In this document: piece by piece, positions 31,655 through 40,752 of the stretch
Layout of the letters: the number at the start of each line of letters is the position of its first letter
How positions within the stretch are numbered: position 1 is the stretch's first letter
Origin: Erysipelotrichaceae bacterium
GTDB lineage: Bacteria > Bacillota_I > Bacilli_A > Erysipelotrichales > Erysipelotrichaceae
Direction of reading: 5' to 3'
Length of the DNA stretch: 49,846 nt
NCBI GenBank assembly: GCA_017405675.1
Contig: JAFRAB010000046.1
Location: forward strand, 1 to 49,846
Program-made: the position numbers and the translations under genes
The notes under the pieces: model-generated
What the model was told of the DNA's origin: nothing
The model's database searches: none
Seen by the model: only the letters and a program-made list of their open reading frames with translations

Positions 31655-33322
31655 TTAATCGATTGCTTCTGATTTAACCATTTTTTCAGGTGCGCTGACG
31701 CCTAACAGATATAAGGCGTTTTTCAGTGTGATTCTGGTTGCTTCTACGAGAGCAAGACGTTCAGCTGATAATTCAGGATTATCCTTGTCGTTAACCTTGC
31801 AGGAACCGTAGAATGAATGGAAATATGCAGCCAGTTTCTGAACATAATTACAGATCAGATTAGGAGCTCTGTTTACAGCTGCGTCTGCTACTACATCAGG
31901 GAAAGAGGAAACATGCTTGAGCAGGTCAACTTCCTTGGCTGTTGTCAACAGGGAGAAGGAGTCTTTCTGCTGAGGTTTTGTTTCAGCCTGACGCAGGACA
32001 GAACAGATACGTGCATAGGCATACTGAGCATAATACACCGGATTGTCATTAGTCTGGCTTCTGGCTAGTCCCAGGTCAAATTCCAGATGAGAATCAAGGG
32101 CCTTTGAAAGGAAGAAATATCTTGCAGCATCGAGTCCGATGTCATCGATCAGTTCGCGTAATGTAATGGCATTGCCGGTACGTTTGCTCATTTTGACTTC
32201 AACGCCGTTTTCTACCATTCTTACCATCTGACAAAGGTCAATAAGCAGATTGTCTGAGTTATAACCAAGAGCCTTCATGGCAGCCTTCATACGTGGAATG
32301 TATCCGTGATGGTCGGCGCCCCAGATGTTTACCAGCACATCATAGCCTCTGTCATATTTGTATTTGTGGTTGGCAATGTCAGGCGTCAGATAGGTATATA
32401 AACCATTTGATTTTCTTAAGACACGGTCTTTTTCGTCACCGTATTCCGTAGCCTTGAACCATAAAGCGCCGTCAAGTTCATAAGTCAGACCTTTTTCAGT
32501 CATTTCAGCTACGACACCGTCAACCATTCCCTGACTGACGATCCATTTTTCAGAGATCCATGAATCAAACTCACAGCCATAATACCGTAAGTCTTTCTTG
32601 ATCCTTTCAAGTTCCATGTTTCTGCCGATGGCTGCCAGTTTCTCAACAGCTTCATCTTCAGGAAGAGTAAGATAGTAATCCTTGGAATCGGCGACGATTT
32701 CCTTGGCGATTTCAACTACATCCGGTCCATGATAGCCGTCTTCAGGCAGGATAAAGTCCAGACCGAACTTTTCTCTGATACGTGCATAAAGGGACAGCCC
32801 CAGATTGTGGATCTGAGCGCCGGCATCGTTAATATAATATTCTCTTGTTGCATCATAACCGGCTGCTTTGAGAATACGAACACAGCTGTCACCCCAGACA
32901 GCACCGCGGGCATGTCCGCAGTGTAATGGTCCTGTAGGGTTGGCACTGACATATTCTTCAAGGTACTTAATGCCATTTCCGGTGTTGGTATGACCGTAAT
33001 TGTCGCCCTGGGCCATTATGTTATTGATGACATTGGCCATGGCATCTTTTCTTATCCAGAAGTTAATAAAGCCCGGACCGGCAATTTCGATATCTTCAAC
33101 TTCATTAAGACGTGATAAAACTTCTTCCTTTATTTCAGCAGCAATTTCCTGAGGTCTTCTTCTGAGTAATTTGGTTAGGCGCATGGCAAGATTAGTGGAA
33201 TAATCACCGTTTGAATTATCCTTAGGAATTTCAATCATGACCATCTTGTCTTCCGGAGTTATTCCGTATTTGTCAGTGACGATCTGTTTAAGCGCTGTAA
33301 TTAATACTTCTTCAACCTTCAT
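31655..33322 (-). CDS. argS: arginyl-tRNA synthetase
   Basis: 555 aa class I synthetase that charges tRNA-Arg. The N-terminal additional domain, the HIGH-type motif SANPTGPLHCGHARGA, the ADHHGYIPRMKAA region, KMSKRTGN and the C-terminal DALR anticodon-binding domain are all present and full length. It is divergent from arcA, and the 282-base gap between them holds its promoter and a sequence resembling an arginine-repressor box. GAGGTAAG ribosome binding site. Confidence 0.97.
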   Translation of the reverse strand: MKVEEVLITALKQIVTDKYGITPEDKMVMIEIPKDNSNGDYSTNLAMRLTKLLRRRPQEIAAEIKEEVLSRLNEVEDIEIAGPGFINFWIRKDAMANVINNIMAQGDNYGHTNTGNGIKYLEEYVSANPTGPLHCGHARGAVWGDSCVRILKAAGYDATREYYINDAGAQIHNLGLSLYARIREKFGLDFILPEDGYHGPDVVEIAKEIVADSKDYYLTLPEDEAVEKLAAIGRNMELERIKKDLRYYGCEFDSWISEKWIVSQGMVDGVVAEMTEKGLTYELDGALWFKATEYGDEKDRVLRKSNGLYTYLTPDIANHKYKYDRGYDVLVNIWGADHHGYIPRMKAAMKALGYNSDNLLIDLCQMVRMVENGVEVKMSKRTGNAITLRELIDDIGLDAARYFFLSKALDSHLEFDLGLARSQTNDNPVYYAQYAYARICSVLRQAETKPQQKDSFSLLTTAKEVDLLKHVSSFPDVVADAAVNRAPNLICNYVQKLAAYFHSFYGSCKVNDKDNPELSAERLALVEATRITLKNALYLLGVSAPEKMVKSEAID

Positions 33323-33377
33323 ATTCTTACCTCATTTCTCTGACTGCATAAAGCTGTGTTATTTCAGATACTTCGCT

Positions 33378-33406
33378 ATTATATTATAACCAAAATATAT
33401 ATTCAA
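33378..33406 (-). promoter_or_regulatory. argS promoter with possible ArgR box
   Basis: On the minus strand TTGAAT (33406-33401), a 17-base spacer and TATAAT (33383-33378). The sequence TTGAATATATATTTTG over the -35 resembles the arginine-repressor consensus TGAAT-WWWW-ATTCA with one good and one poor half. ArgR binding is inference. Confidence 0.5.
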
Positions 33407-33604
33407 TTGTGAAAAAAGATCACAGTCCATATCAATGTCTTATGTTAAAAGGCTTAATGCTTTTACGAACAGATAGGAGAGACGTTTTAAGAGATTTAGT
33501 GATAAAATACACTTAGCAGTTATATTAACAGTCCTACAATGTTACTATATAGTAGAAGACTTTTAAAATATGACTATAAGTAAAGAAAGGATACACTTTA
33601 TACA

Positions 33605-34858
33605 ATGAGAGGTATTCATGTAACCAGTGAAATCAAACCACTGAAAAAAGTATTACTGCACCGACCGGGAAGAGAATTGCTGAACATTACTCCGGATACG
33701 CTGCAGGAACTCCTCTTTGATGACATCCCATACTTAAAGGTAGCTCAGCAGGAGCATGACGCATTTGCCGGGACCTTGACAGACAATGGTATTGAAGTTG
33801 TCTATCTGGAAGATCTCATGACAGATGTTCTGAGGCTCAATCCGAAACTGATTGAACCGTTTATCTATCAGTGGCTGTCTGAAGGCGATATCAAAACCAG
33901 AAGGTGGCAGGATAAACTCTACAGTTATATGGTTTCCAGCTTTAAGGGAAAAGATCTGGTACTCAAAACCATGGAAGGAATTACCTTTAAGGAAATGGAA
34001 GAATATACAGGAAAAGCCATTAAAGCCTATTCACTACAGGACAGAATCGCTTCAAATGATGACCTGGTAGTTGCTCCAATGCCGAATCTGTATTTCCAGA
34101 GAGACCCGTTTGCCTCTGTTGGCAATGGTGCCTTTGTAAACAGAATGAGATTTGCAACTCGTAGCCGTGAAACGATTTATGCCGATTATATTCTCAGATA
34201 TCATCCTGATTTTGCCGGATATGTCAAGAGATATTATGACAGGGACGGCCATGCCTGCATTGAAGGCGGTGACGTATTCAATCTGACAGAAGACGTTCTG
34301 GCTATCGGTATTTCTCAGAGAACATCGCCTGACGCCATTGAAGCAGTGGCTCTGAACATGTTCAATGATCCTGAATGTGAGATCCGTACTGTACTGGCTT
34401 TCAAGATACCTGAATCACGTGCATTCATGCATCTTGATACCGTATTTACCAGAATTGATGTTGATAAATACACAGTTCATCCGGCAATTATCGGACCATT
34501 GGAAGTATATGAGATTACTCCGTCATATGAACCTGATAAGAAACCTGATGACCTGCACATCAGAAAACTTGAAGATAGTCTGGAACACATCCTTGAAAAG
34601 TATACCGGTGTTGAAAAGGTCGAACTGATCTACTGCGGCGGTGATGATATGATCGCTGCAGCCAGAGAACAGTGGAATGATGGTTCAAATACCTTATGTA
34701 TAGCTCCGGGTGTCATCATATGTTATGAACGTAATGACATCACCAACGCTATTCTGCGTGAAAAAGGCCTGAAGGTTATAACAATACCTAGCGCCGAACT
34801 TTCAAGAGGCAGAGGCGGTCCGAGATGTATGAGTATGCCTTTATGGCGTGAAGATTAA
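33605..34858 (+). CDS. arcA: arginine deiminase
   Basis: 417 aa, standard length. Converts arginine to citrulline and ammonia in the cytoplasm. Family motifs: KKVLLHRPGREL near the start, PNLYFQRDPFAS, HACIEGGDVF and the C-terminal GRGGPRCMSMPLWRED with nucleophile C408. It opens the arcABC operon; together the three enzymes give ATP, ammonia and CO2 from arginine and protect against acid. AAAGGATA ribosome binding site. Several -10-like sequences lie upstream (TAAAAT at 33503-33508 and 33564-33569) but none has a clear -35, which fits an activator-dependent promoter. Confidence 0.97.
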   Translation: MRGIHVTSEIKPLKKVLLHRPGRELLNITPDTLQELLFDDIPYLKVAQQEHDAFAGTLTDNGIEVVYLEDLMTDVLRLNPKLIEPFIYQWLSEGDIKTRRWQDKLYSYMVSSFKGKDLVLKTMEGITFKEMEEYTGKAIKAYSLQDRIASNDDLVVAPMPNLYFQRDPFASVGNGAFVNRMRFATRSRETIYADYILRYHPDFAGYVKRYYDRDGHACIEGGDVFNLTEDVLAIGISQRTSPDAIEAVALNMFNDPECEIRTVLAFKIPESRAFMHLDTVFTRIDVDKYTVHPAIIGPLEVYEITPSYEPDKKPDDLHIRKLEDSLEHILEKYTGVEKVELIYCGGDDMIAAAREQWNDGSNTLCIAPGVIICYERNDITNAILREKGLKVITIPSAELSRGRGGPRCMSMPLWRED

Positions 34859-34878
34859 ATGGAATAGGAGATAAGAAA

Positions 34879-35871
34879 ATGCCAAGAAATTTATCAGGAC
34901 GCAGCTTTTTAAAGCTTTTAGATTTTTCAACTGAAGAGATCCAGTATCTGTTAGACCTGGCCAGACAGTTCAAGCAGCTGAAACTGTCAAATACGCCGCA
35001 TAAGTATCTGGACGGCAAGAATATTGTTCTGCTGTTTGAAAAAACATCAACAAGAACCAGATGTTCATTTGAAGTAGCAGGTCATGACCTGGGTATGGGT
35101 GTTACCTACCTGGATCCGGCCTCTTCACAAATGGGCCATAAGGAAAGCCTGGCTGATACCGCAAGAGTGTTGGGCAGAATGTACGACGGTATTGAATACC
35201 GTGGTTTTGATCAGCAGATCGTTGAAGACCTGGCTAAGTATTCAGGTGTTCCTGTCTGGAATGGCCTGACAACTCAGTTCCATCCAACACAGATGCTGGC
35301 TGATGTCATGACAGCCTATGAATACTTTGGATATTACAAAGGCCTGAAATGGGTATTCTTCGGTGATGCCAGAAACAATGTTGCCAACTCTCTGCTGGTT
35401 GTATGCGCCAAGTTAGGTATCAACTTTGTTGCCTGCGGGCCAAAGGAGAACATGCCTGATGCCGAACTGGTAAAGACATGCAAGGCTATAGCCAAGGAAA
35501 ATCACTGCACAATTACACTTACTGATGACGTTAAGAAGGCAGCCAAAGGCGCCAATGTCATCTATACGGACATCTGGGTATCAATGGGTGAACCTAAGGA
35601 GCTGTGGGCTGAAAGAATCAAACTGTTATCACCTTACCAGGTTAACAGAGAAGTCATGAACATGGCTGATCCTGACTGTATCTTCTTACATTGCCTGCCA
35701 TCATTCCATGATCTTAATACTACAACAGGCAGACAGATCTATGAAGAATTCGGCTTACCTGAAATGGAAGTATCTGATGAAGTATTTGAATCAGCTCAGT
35801 CAAAGGTATTTGATGAAGCTGAAAACCGTATGCATACAATTAAGGCAGTTATGTATGCTACATTGAAGTAA
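34879..35871 (+). CDS. arcB: ornithine carbamoyltransferase (catabolic)
   Basis: 330 aa. In this operon it should run in the catabolic direction, splitting citrulline with phosphate into ornithine and carbamoyl phosphate. Carbamoyl-phosphate-binding STRTRCSFE, FHPTQMLADVMT, and the ornithine/catalytic HCLPSFHD are present (HCLP with serine in place of the common alanine). GGAGATAA ribosome binding site 20 bases after arcA. Confidence 0.96.
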   Translation: MPRNLSGRSFLKLLDFSTEEIQYLLDLARQFKQLKLSNTPHKYLDGKNIVLLFEKTSTRTRCSFEVAGHDLGMGVTYLDPASSQMGHKESLADTARVLGRMYDGIEYRGFDQQIVEDLAKYSGVPVWNGLTTQFHPTQMLADVMTAYEYFGYYKGLKWVFFGDARNNVANSLLVVCAKLGINFVACGPKENMPDAELVKTCKAIAKENHCTITLTDDVKKAAKGANVIYTDIWVSMGEPKELWAERIKLLSPYQVNREVMNMADPDCIFLHCLPSFHDLNTTTGRQIYEEFGLPEMEVSDEVFESAQSKVFDEAENRMHTIKAVMYATLK

Positions 35872-35872
35872 T

Positions 35873-36808
35873 ATGGGAAAAAGATTAGTAATTGCACTTG
35901 GGGGAAATGCTTTGGGTAATTCTCCCAAAGAGCAGCTGGAATTAGTTAAGGAAACAGCCAGTACCATCGTTGACCTGGTTGAAGAAGGTTACGATGTTGT
36001 CGTAGGACACGGTAACGGACCGCAGGTCGGCATGGTAAATCTGGCATTTGAAAATTCACATAACAAGGTAGGGGGAACTCCTGAAATGCCTTTCCCTGAA
36101 TGCGGAGCCATGACGCAGGGATACATCGGATATCATCTGCAGCAGTCAATCGGCAGAGAACTGAAAAAAAGAGGCATAAACAAACCTGTGGCTACAGTTG
36201 TTACACAGGTAGAGGTATCTAAAGAAGATAAGGCTTTCCAGAATCCTACCAAACCGATCGGCTCATTCTACAGCAGGGAAGAAGCTGACAGAATAGTTGC
36301 TGAAACAGGTTATACATTTGTTGAGGATGCCGGAAGAGGTTACAGAAGGGTTGTTCCTTCACCGATACCGGTATCGATCGTTGAACTTGAAGTTGTCGAA
36401 AACCTGGTTAAAAATGGTGCAGTTGTAATAACTGTTGGCGGTGGCGGTATTCCGGTAGTTAAGGCTGATGGCTGGTACGAAGGGGTTGCTGCTGTTATCG
36501 ACAAGGACAGAGCAAGTTCCCGACTCGCCCTGGATCTGCACGCCGACATGCTAGTTATTCTGACAGCAGTGGACAGAGTATGCATAAACTTCAATAAACC
36601 TGATCAGTATGAGCTTTCTGAAATGTCTGTGGAAGAAGCCAGAAAGTACCGGACAGAGGGACAGTTTGCTCCGGGAAGCATGCTTCCAAAGGTAGAATCA
36701 TGCATAGATTACGTTGAAAACACGGAAAACGGCCAGGCACTTATAACTTCACTGCACAGAGCCAAGGAAGCTCTCAGAGGTGAAACAGGAACCATTATCC
36801 ATAAATAA
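35873..36808 (+). CDS. arcC: carbamate kinase
   Basis: 311 aa. Transfers phosphate from carbamoyl phosphate to ADP, making the pathway's ATP. Amino-acid-kinase-family motifs: ALGGNALGN near the start, VGHGNGPQVG, CGAMTQGYIGY and VITVGGGGIPV, then AVIDKDRASSRLAL. The start lies one base after the arcB stop with only a weak ribosome binding site, so translation is coupled. No arginine/ornithine antiporter (arcD) is present in the operon. Confidence 0.96.
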   Translation: MGKRLVIALGGNALGNSPKEQLELVKETASTIVDLVEEGYDVVVGHGNGPQVGMVNLAFENSHNKVGGTPEMPFPECGAMTQGYIGYHLQQSIGRELKKRGINKPVATVVTQVEVSKEDKAFQNPTKPIGSFYSREEADRIVAETGYTFVEDAGRGYRRVVPSPIPVSIVELEVVENLVKNGAVVITVGGGGIPVVKADGWYEGVAAVIDKDRASSRLALDLHADMLVILTAVDRVCINFNKPDQYELSEMSVEEARKYRTEGQFAPGSMLPKVESCIDYVENTENGQALITSLHRAKEALRGETGTIIHK

Positions 36809-36814
36809 ATCAAT

Positions 36815-37984
36815 ATGTTCAATAAACACTATGATAACTATCTGGATCTGACTCTGGATACGGAAGTAAAAAGCTGCATAGAAGAAAAAGACAGATATCT
36901 TTATGAATTTGAAGATACTGTCTTCTATTTTGAAAGCGGCGGTCAGCATTCAGATCACGGAACCATAAACGGAATAGAAGTGACTGAACTGCTCGAAAGA
37001 GACGGTCACTTTTATCATGTTCTGCCGGAAAAACTGCGGAATGGATTCTGCCACATGGAAGTTGATCGTGACTTCCGCCGAAAACAGGCTGAAATTCACA
37101 GTGCTTCGCATCTTATCTGTGCATTGATTGAAAAAACATTCAATGTTCATAAAATTGCTTTCTACAATGACGGTCATGATTCATACGTGGAGATGGGATT
37201 TGAGACACTTAGTACTGAAACTGTCAGTAGAATAGAGGACATGTGCAATGACTACATTTTGCAGGATATACCGATTGAGATATCTTATCCTGAGTATGAA
37301 GAAGTAAAGGATAAGTTTCCGGCTGCCAAACTGGAACATGATGTGTTACGTACAGTCAAAATAGACAGTATTGATTATGACATGTGCGGATGCACACATG
37401 TACCATCTTTACGTTATCTGGGCATGATCAAGATCCTGAAAACAGAAAAAACTGCAAGAGGATATAAACTCTACTATCTGACAGGAAAACAGCTGTTTGA
37501 AAGGATTAACGAATATAACGATATCCTGCGGAAACTGTCAAATGATTTTGCCGTACCGGCTGAAGGAGTCACAGGTGCAATAGCCAGACTTCAGCAGGAA
37601 CTGCGTGCCAGCAAACTTGAGACTGAAGAATACAAGGAGTATTATCTTGAATCGGTTGCGGAAAGATATATCAGCAGTTATGAAAGAGTTGTCTTCGGAC
37701 AGTTTGACTTTGATATCAAATCACTTAACAAACTGGCAACAATGGTTGTCAGTAACGCTTCAAAACTCGTATTCCTCATTTCAAATCTGGATGATAAAAT
37801 GCATCTGGTAATTGCCCGCAGCAAAGACCTGGGTGTTAACTGCTCGGAGATATTTAAATCTCTGGCTGCGGAATACAATTTACGAGGTGGCGGTAATCCG
37901 TCATTTGCCCAGGGCGGGGGACGTAATGATCCTGGCCTTCTGTTTGCCCTGACTGCCAGATATGGCAGTATTGAATTGAATTAA
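36815..37984 (+). CDS. alanyl-tRNA editing protein (AlaX-like) with DHHA1 domain
   Basis: 389 aa. Residues 1-230 resemble the AlaRS editing domain: SGGQHSDHG (41-49, usually GGGQ.xD), zinc-binding HSASH (H95, H99) and CGCTH (C191, H195). The C-terminal ~100 residues form a DHHA1 domain with GGGNPSFAQGGG. It should deacylate Ser- or Gly-tRNA(Ala) in trans. It starts six bases after arcC without a Shine-Dalgarno sequence, so translation depends on arcC. Having a tRNA-editing protein as the fourth gene of an arginine deiminase operon is unusual; a link to pH or amino-acid stress is inference. Confidence 0.88.
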   Translation: MFNKHYDNYLDLTLDTEVKSCIEEKDRYLYEFEDTVFYFESGGQHSDHGTINGIEVTELLERDGHFYHVLPEKLRNGFCHMEVDRDFRRKQAEIHSASHLICALIEKTFNVHKIAFYNDGHDSYVEMGFETLSTETVSRIEDMCNDYILQDIPIEISYPEYEEVKDKFPAAKLEHDVLRTVKIDSIDYDMCGCTHVPSLRYLGMIKILKTEKTARGYKLYYLTGKQLFERINEYNDILRKLSNDFAVPAEGVTGAIARLQQELRASKLETEEYKEYYLESVAERYISSYERVVFGQFDFDIKSLNKLATMVVSNASKLVFLISNLDDKMHLVIARSKDLGVNCSEIFKSLAAEYNLRGGGNPSFAQGGGRNDPGLLFALTARYGSIELN

Positions 37985-38011
37985 CTACACTGATTAAACG
38001 GAGGAAAACAT

Positions 38012-39706
38012 ATGAAATTCAAGGATTTTGAATATAAGCGTCCTGATTACCGGGAACTTGAAAAACAATTTACTGTACTGATAGACAGACTGGCAGCAGC
38101 AGATAATAAAGCTGATTTCATGAAAGTTTACAAGGACATTGAATTACTCGGAACTCAGATCAGTACAATGTCAACATTATGTTCAGTAAGACACTCAATT
38201 GATACGGCTGATGAATTCTACGCTGCAGAAAGTGATTTCTGGGATGAACACTGGCCTTTGATAAATGTATATGAAAACAGGATCGACAGGATACTGTTTG
38301 AATGTCCTTTCAGAGAAGAACTGTATGATGAAATACCGGAAGTCTATTTCCAGCTTATTGAATGTTCTTTGAAGTCATTTGATGAGAAGATAGTACCTCT
38401 TCTGCAGCAGGAGAATCGCTTATCAACTGAATACGGACGCCTGAAAGCTTCAGCGCGTATAGAATTCCGCGGTGAAACATACAATCTGTCAACCATTACT
38501 CCGTTTACGGAATCACTTGATGAAGAAACCAGAAAAGAAGCAAGTGCAGCAGCATTGCGTTTCTACAGTGATAATGAAACTGAATTTGACCGTATTTATG
38601 ATGAAATGGTCAAAGTAAGAACCGAAATGGCTCAACAGTTAGGGTTTGAGAGTTACACTCAACTTGGCTATCTCCGTATGAGCCGCATTGATTATACCCC
38701 TGAAATGGTAGCTAACTACCGCCGTCAGATCCTTGAAGATCTTGTTCCGGTAGCTAACAGACTGTATGAAAGACAGGCTGCCAGACTGAATCATGACACG
38801 GTTGCATATTATAATGAAAAAATGGAATTCCTGACTGGCAATCCAACTCCAAAAGGCTCATATGAAGAACTGATCGAAGCTGCCAGAAAGATGTATCATG
38901 AGATGAGCCCTCAGACCGGAGAATTCATCGATACAATGATAGAAGGTGAACTGTGGGATCTGAAGTCCAAGCCTGATAAGGAGATGGGCGGCTACTGCAC
39001 ATCTATTCCTGCTTATAAAGTGCCGTTCATTTTTGCCAACTTTAACGGTACAAGTGGCGATGTTGATGTACTGACTCATGAAGCAGGTCACGCTTTCCAG
39101 TATTACATGTCAAGAAACATTCCTGTCGAGAATCTGCAGTGGCCTACGATGGAGTCCGCTGAAATACACTCAATGAGCATGGAATTCAATGCCTGGCCTT
39201 GGATGAATCTCTTCTTTAAAGAAGATGAACCTAAGTATAAATATCTGCATCTTAGTTCAGCAGTCAAATTCCTTCCTTATGGCGTGCTTATTGACCATTT
39301 CCAGCATGAAGTTTATGACCATCCGGAATACACTCCTGAGCAGAGAAAACAGTGTTACAGAGAACTTGAAAAGATGTATCTTCCGCATAAGGACTACAGT
39401 GAAGCCCCATTACTTGAAAAAGGGGCATGGTGGTTCCGTCAGGGACATGTCTTCCAGTCTCCGTTCTATTACATTGACTATACGCTGGCACAGATATGTG
39501 CCTTACAGTTCTGGGCCAGAAACCAGAGACATGATCCGGACAGCTGGAAAGACTATCTGCATCTGTGCTCATTAGGCGGAACAATGGCGTTTACATCCCT
39601 GGTTAAGGAAGCCGGACTTATTTCACCGTTTGCGGACGGATGTGTAAAATCAGTCGTAAATGAGGTTGCAGAATACCTGGAAAACACTGATGATAAGGCC
39701 TTATAA
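38012..39706 (+). CDS. pepF: M3-family oligoendopeptidase
   Basis: 564 aa, within the range of PepF-type enzymes. It cleaves oligopeptides in the cytoplasm with a single zinc. The site is THEAGHAFQ (H356, E357, H360) with third ligand E384 in ESAEIHS. The N-terminal helical lobe is present. It lies 27 bases after the AlaX-like gene with a strong ribosome binding site (GGAGGAAAA) and no terminator between, so it may be cotranscribed with the arc operon and could feed arginine-containing peptides into it. Confidence 0.92.
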   Translation: MKFKDFEYKRPDYRELEKQFTVLIDRLAAADNKADFMKVYKDIELLGTQISTMSTLCSVRHSIDTADEFYAAESDFWDEHWPLINVYENRIDRILFECPFREELYDEIPEVYFQLIECSLKSFDEKIVPLLQQENRLSTEYGRLKASARIEFRGETYNLSTITPFTESLDEETRKEASAAALRFYSDNETEFDRIYDEMVKVRTEMAQQLGFESYTQLGYLRMSRIDYTPEMVANYRRQILEDLVPVANRLYERQAARLNHDTVAYYNEKMEFLTGNPTPKGSYEELIEAARKMYHEMSPQTGEFIDTMIEGELWDLKSKPDKEMGGYCTSIPAYKVPFIFANFNGTSGDVDVLTHEAGHAFQYYMSRNIPVENLQWPTMESAEIHSMSMEFNAWPWMNLFFKEDEPKYKYLHLSSAVKFLPYGVLIDHFQHEVYDHPEYTPEQRKQCYRELEKMYLPHKDYSEAPLLEKGAWWFRQGHVFQSPFYYIDYTLAQICALQFWARNQRHDPDSWKDYLHLCSLGGTMAFTSLVKEAGLISPFADGCVKSVVNEVAEYLENTDDKAL

Positions 39707-39735
39707 AAAAACAACCTATTTAATGTAAATTTTCA

Positions 39736-39764
39736 TTGACTTTAATGTTTAATATAAATAAAAT
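39736..39764 (+). promoter_or_regulatory. rplM promoter
   Basis: TTGACT (39736-39741), a 17-base spacer and TAAAAT (39759-39764), placing the start of transcription near 39771. Confidence 0.7.
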
Positions 39765-39780
39765 ATTAATTGGCACTTAT

Positions 39781-39803
39781 AATGTAGCCCCGGAAACTAC
39801 ATT
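39781..39803 (+). promoter_or_regulatory. hairpin in the rplM leader, resembling the L13 leader
   Basis: AATGTAG and CTACATT form a seven-bp stem with a loop containing CCCCGG, within the ~50-base leader between the rplM promoter and start. Its position and size resemble the L13-leader element through which L13 represses its own operon in Bacillota; the match is by eye only. Confidence 0.55.
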
Positions 39804-39821
39804 TGTAAGGAGGAAAAAACT

Positions 39822-40256
39822 ATGCGTCAAACAACGATGCTTAAACCAAAAGAAGTAGAACGTACATGGTATGTTGTCGATGGAGCAGGAAAGACACTCG
39901 GACGCTTATCAACCGTAGTGGCTTCAGTCTTAAGAGGCAAACATAAACCTACGTACACACCAAACGTGGACTGTGGTGATTATGTTATCGTAATCAACGC
40001 CGACAAGATCGTCGTAACCGGTAACAAGTTAGACACTAAGAACTATTACCATCATTCACAGTATCCAGGTGGAATGCGTATCAGATCAATGCGCACCATG
40101 AAAGAAAAATACACTGTAGAGTGGGTTGAGAAGTCAATTCAGGGTATGTTACCTCACACTAAGTTAGGTGATGTACAGCGCAAGCACTTATTTGTTTATA
40201 AGGGCAGTGAACATCCACATGCAGCACAGAAGCCAGTAGAGCTCAATGTCGACTAG
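39822..40256 (+). CDS. rplM: 50S ribosomal protein L13
   Basis: 144 aa. Early assembly protein of the large subunit. Conserved WYVVDGAGKTLGRLST, LRGKHKPTYTPNVDCGDYV and GMLPHTKLGDVQRKHLFVYKGSEHPH identify it without ambiguity. AAGGAGG ribosome binding site. Forms the usual rplM-rpsI operon. Confidence 0.98.
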   Translation: MRQTTMLKPKEVERTWYVVDGAGKTLGRLSTVVASVLRGKHKPTYTPNVDCGDYVIVINADKIVVTGNKLDTKNYYHHSQYPGGMRIRSMRTMKEKYTVEWVEKSIQGMLPHTKLGDVQRKHLFVYKGSEHPHAAQKPVELNVD

Positions 40257-40269
40257 GAGGAAAAGGTAA

Positions 40270-40677
40270 ATGGCAACTAAGAAAAAAGAAGTAGTTAGAT
40301 ACCAGGGTACCGGTCGTCGTAAGAGTTCTGTTGCAAGAGTTTATTTAACTCCGGGCAACGGTGCTATTACCGTAAATGGTAAGCCATTGGATGAATATCT
40401 TCCATTAGAAACATTAAGAATGGTTGTTAGAGCACCATTGGAAGTTACTGAGACTTTAGGCCAGTATGACGTTAACATTAACGTTTATGGCGGCGGTCAT
40501 GCAGGACAGGCCGGTGCTATGAGACATGGTATTGCAAGAGCCTTATTACAGGTTGTTGAAGACTATCGTCCAAAATTAAAAGCAGCTGGATTCCTGACAA
40601 GAGACTCACGTGCTAAAGAACGTAAGAAGTATGGTCTGAAGGCAGCTAGAAGAGCTCCTCAGTTCTCAAAGCGTTAA
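40270..40677 (+). CDS. rpsI: 30S ribosomal protein S9
   Basis: 135 aa. [31 protein letters not shown] and the C-terminal RAPQFSKR tail that contacts P-site tRNA are present. AGGAGG ribosome binding site 13 bases after rplM. The operon ends in the terminator just downstream. Confidence 0.98.
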   Translation: MATKKKEVVRYQGTGRRKSSVARVYLTPGNGAITVNGKPLDEYLPLETLRMVVRAPLEVTETLGQYDVNINVYGGGHAGQAGAMRHGIARALLQVVEDYRPKLKAAGFLTRDSRAKERKKYGLKAARRAPQFSKR

Positions 40678-40694
40678 TCATTCAGTGTTACAGA

Positions 40695-40726
40695 AAGTCC
40701 GTATACGTTGTTATGCGGGCTTTTTT
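40695..40726 (+). terminator. intrinsic terminator after rpsI
   Basis: AAGTCCG and CGGGCTT pair (one G-U pair), extended by AT-rich pairs, followed by six T. Confidence 0.82.
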
Positions 40727-40752
40727 GTTACAATAATAAAGAGGGTATCAGC

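Noticed and set aside
33408..33424. Crp/Fnr site upstream of arcA
   Set aside because: The spacing between TGTGA and TCACA is seven bases instead of six and it lies about 180 bases before arcA; kept only as part of a finding, not as a called site.
39771..39786. A second rplM promoter (TTGGCA with TATAAT at 39771-39784)
   Set aside because: The two hexamers are only a few bases apart, far from the 16-18 base spacing needed.
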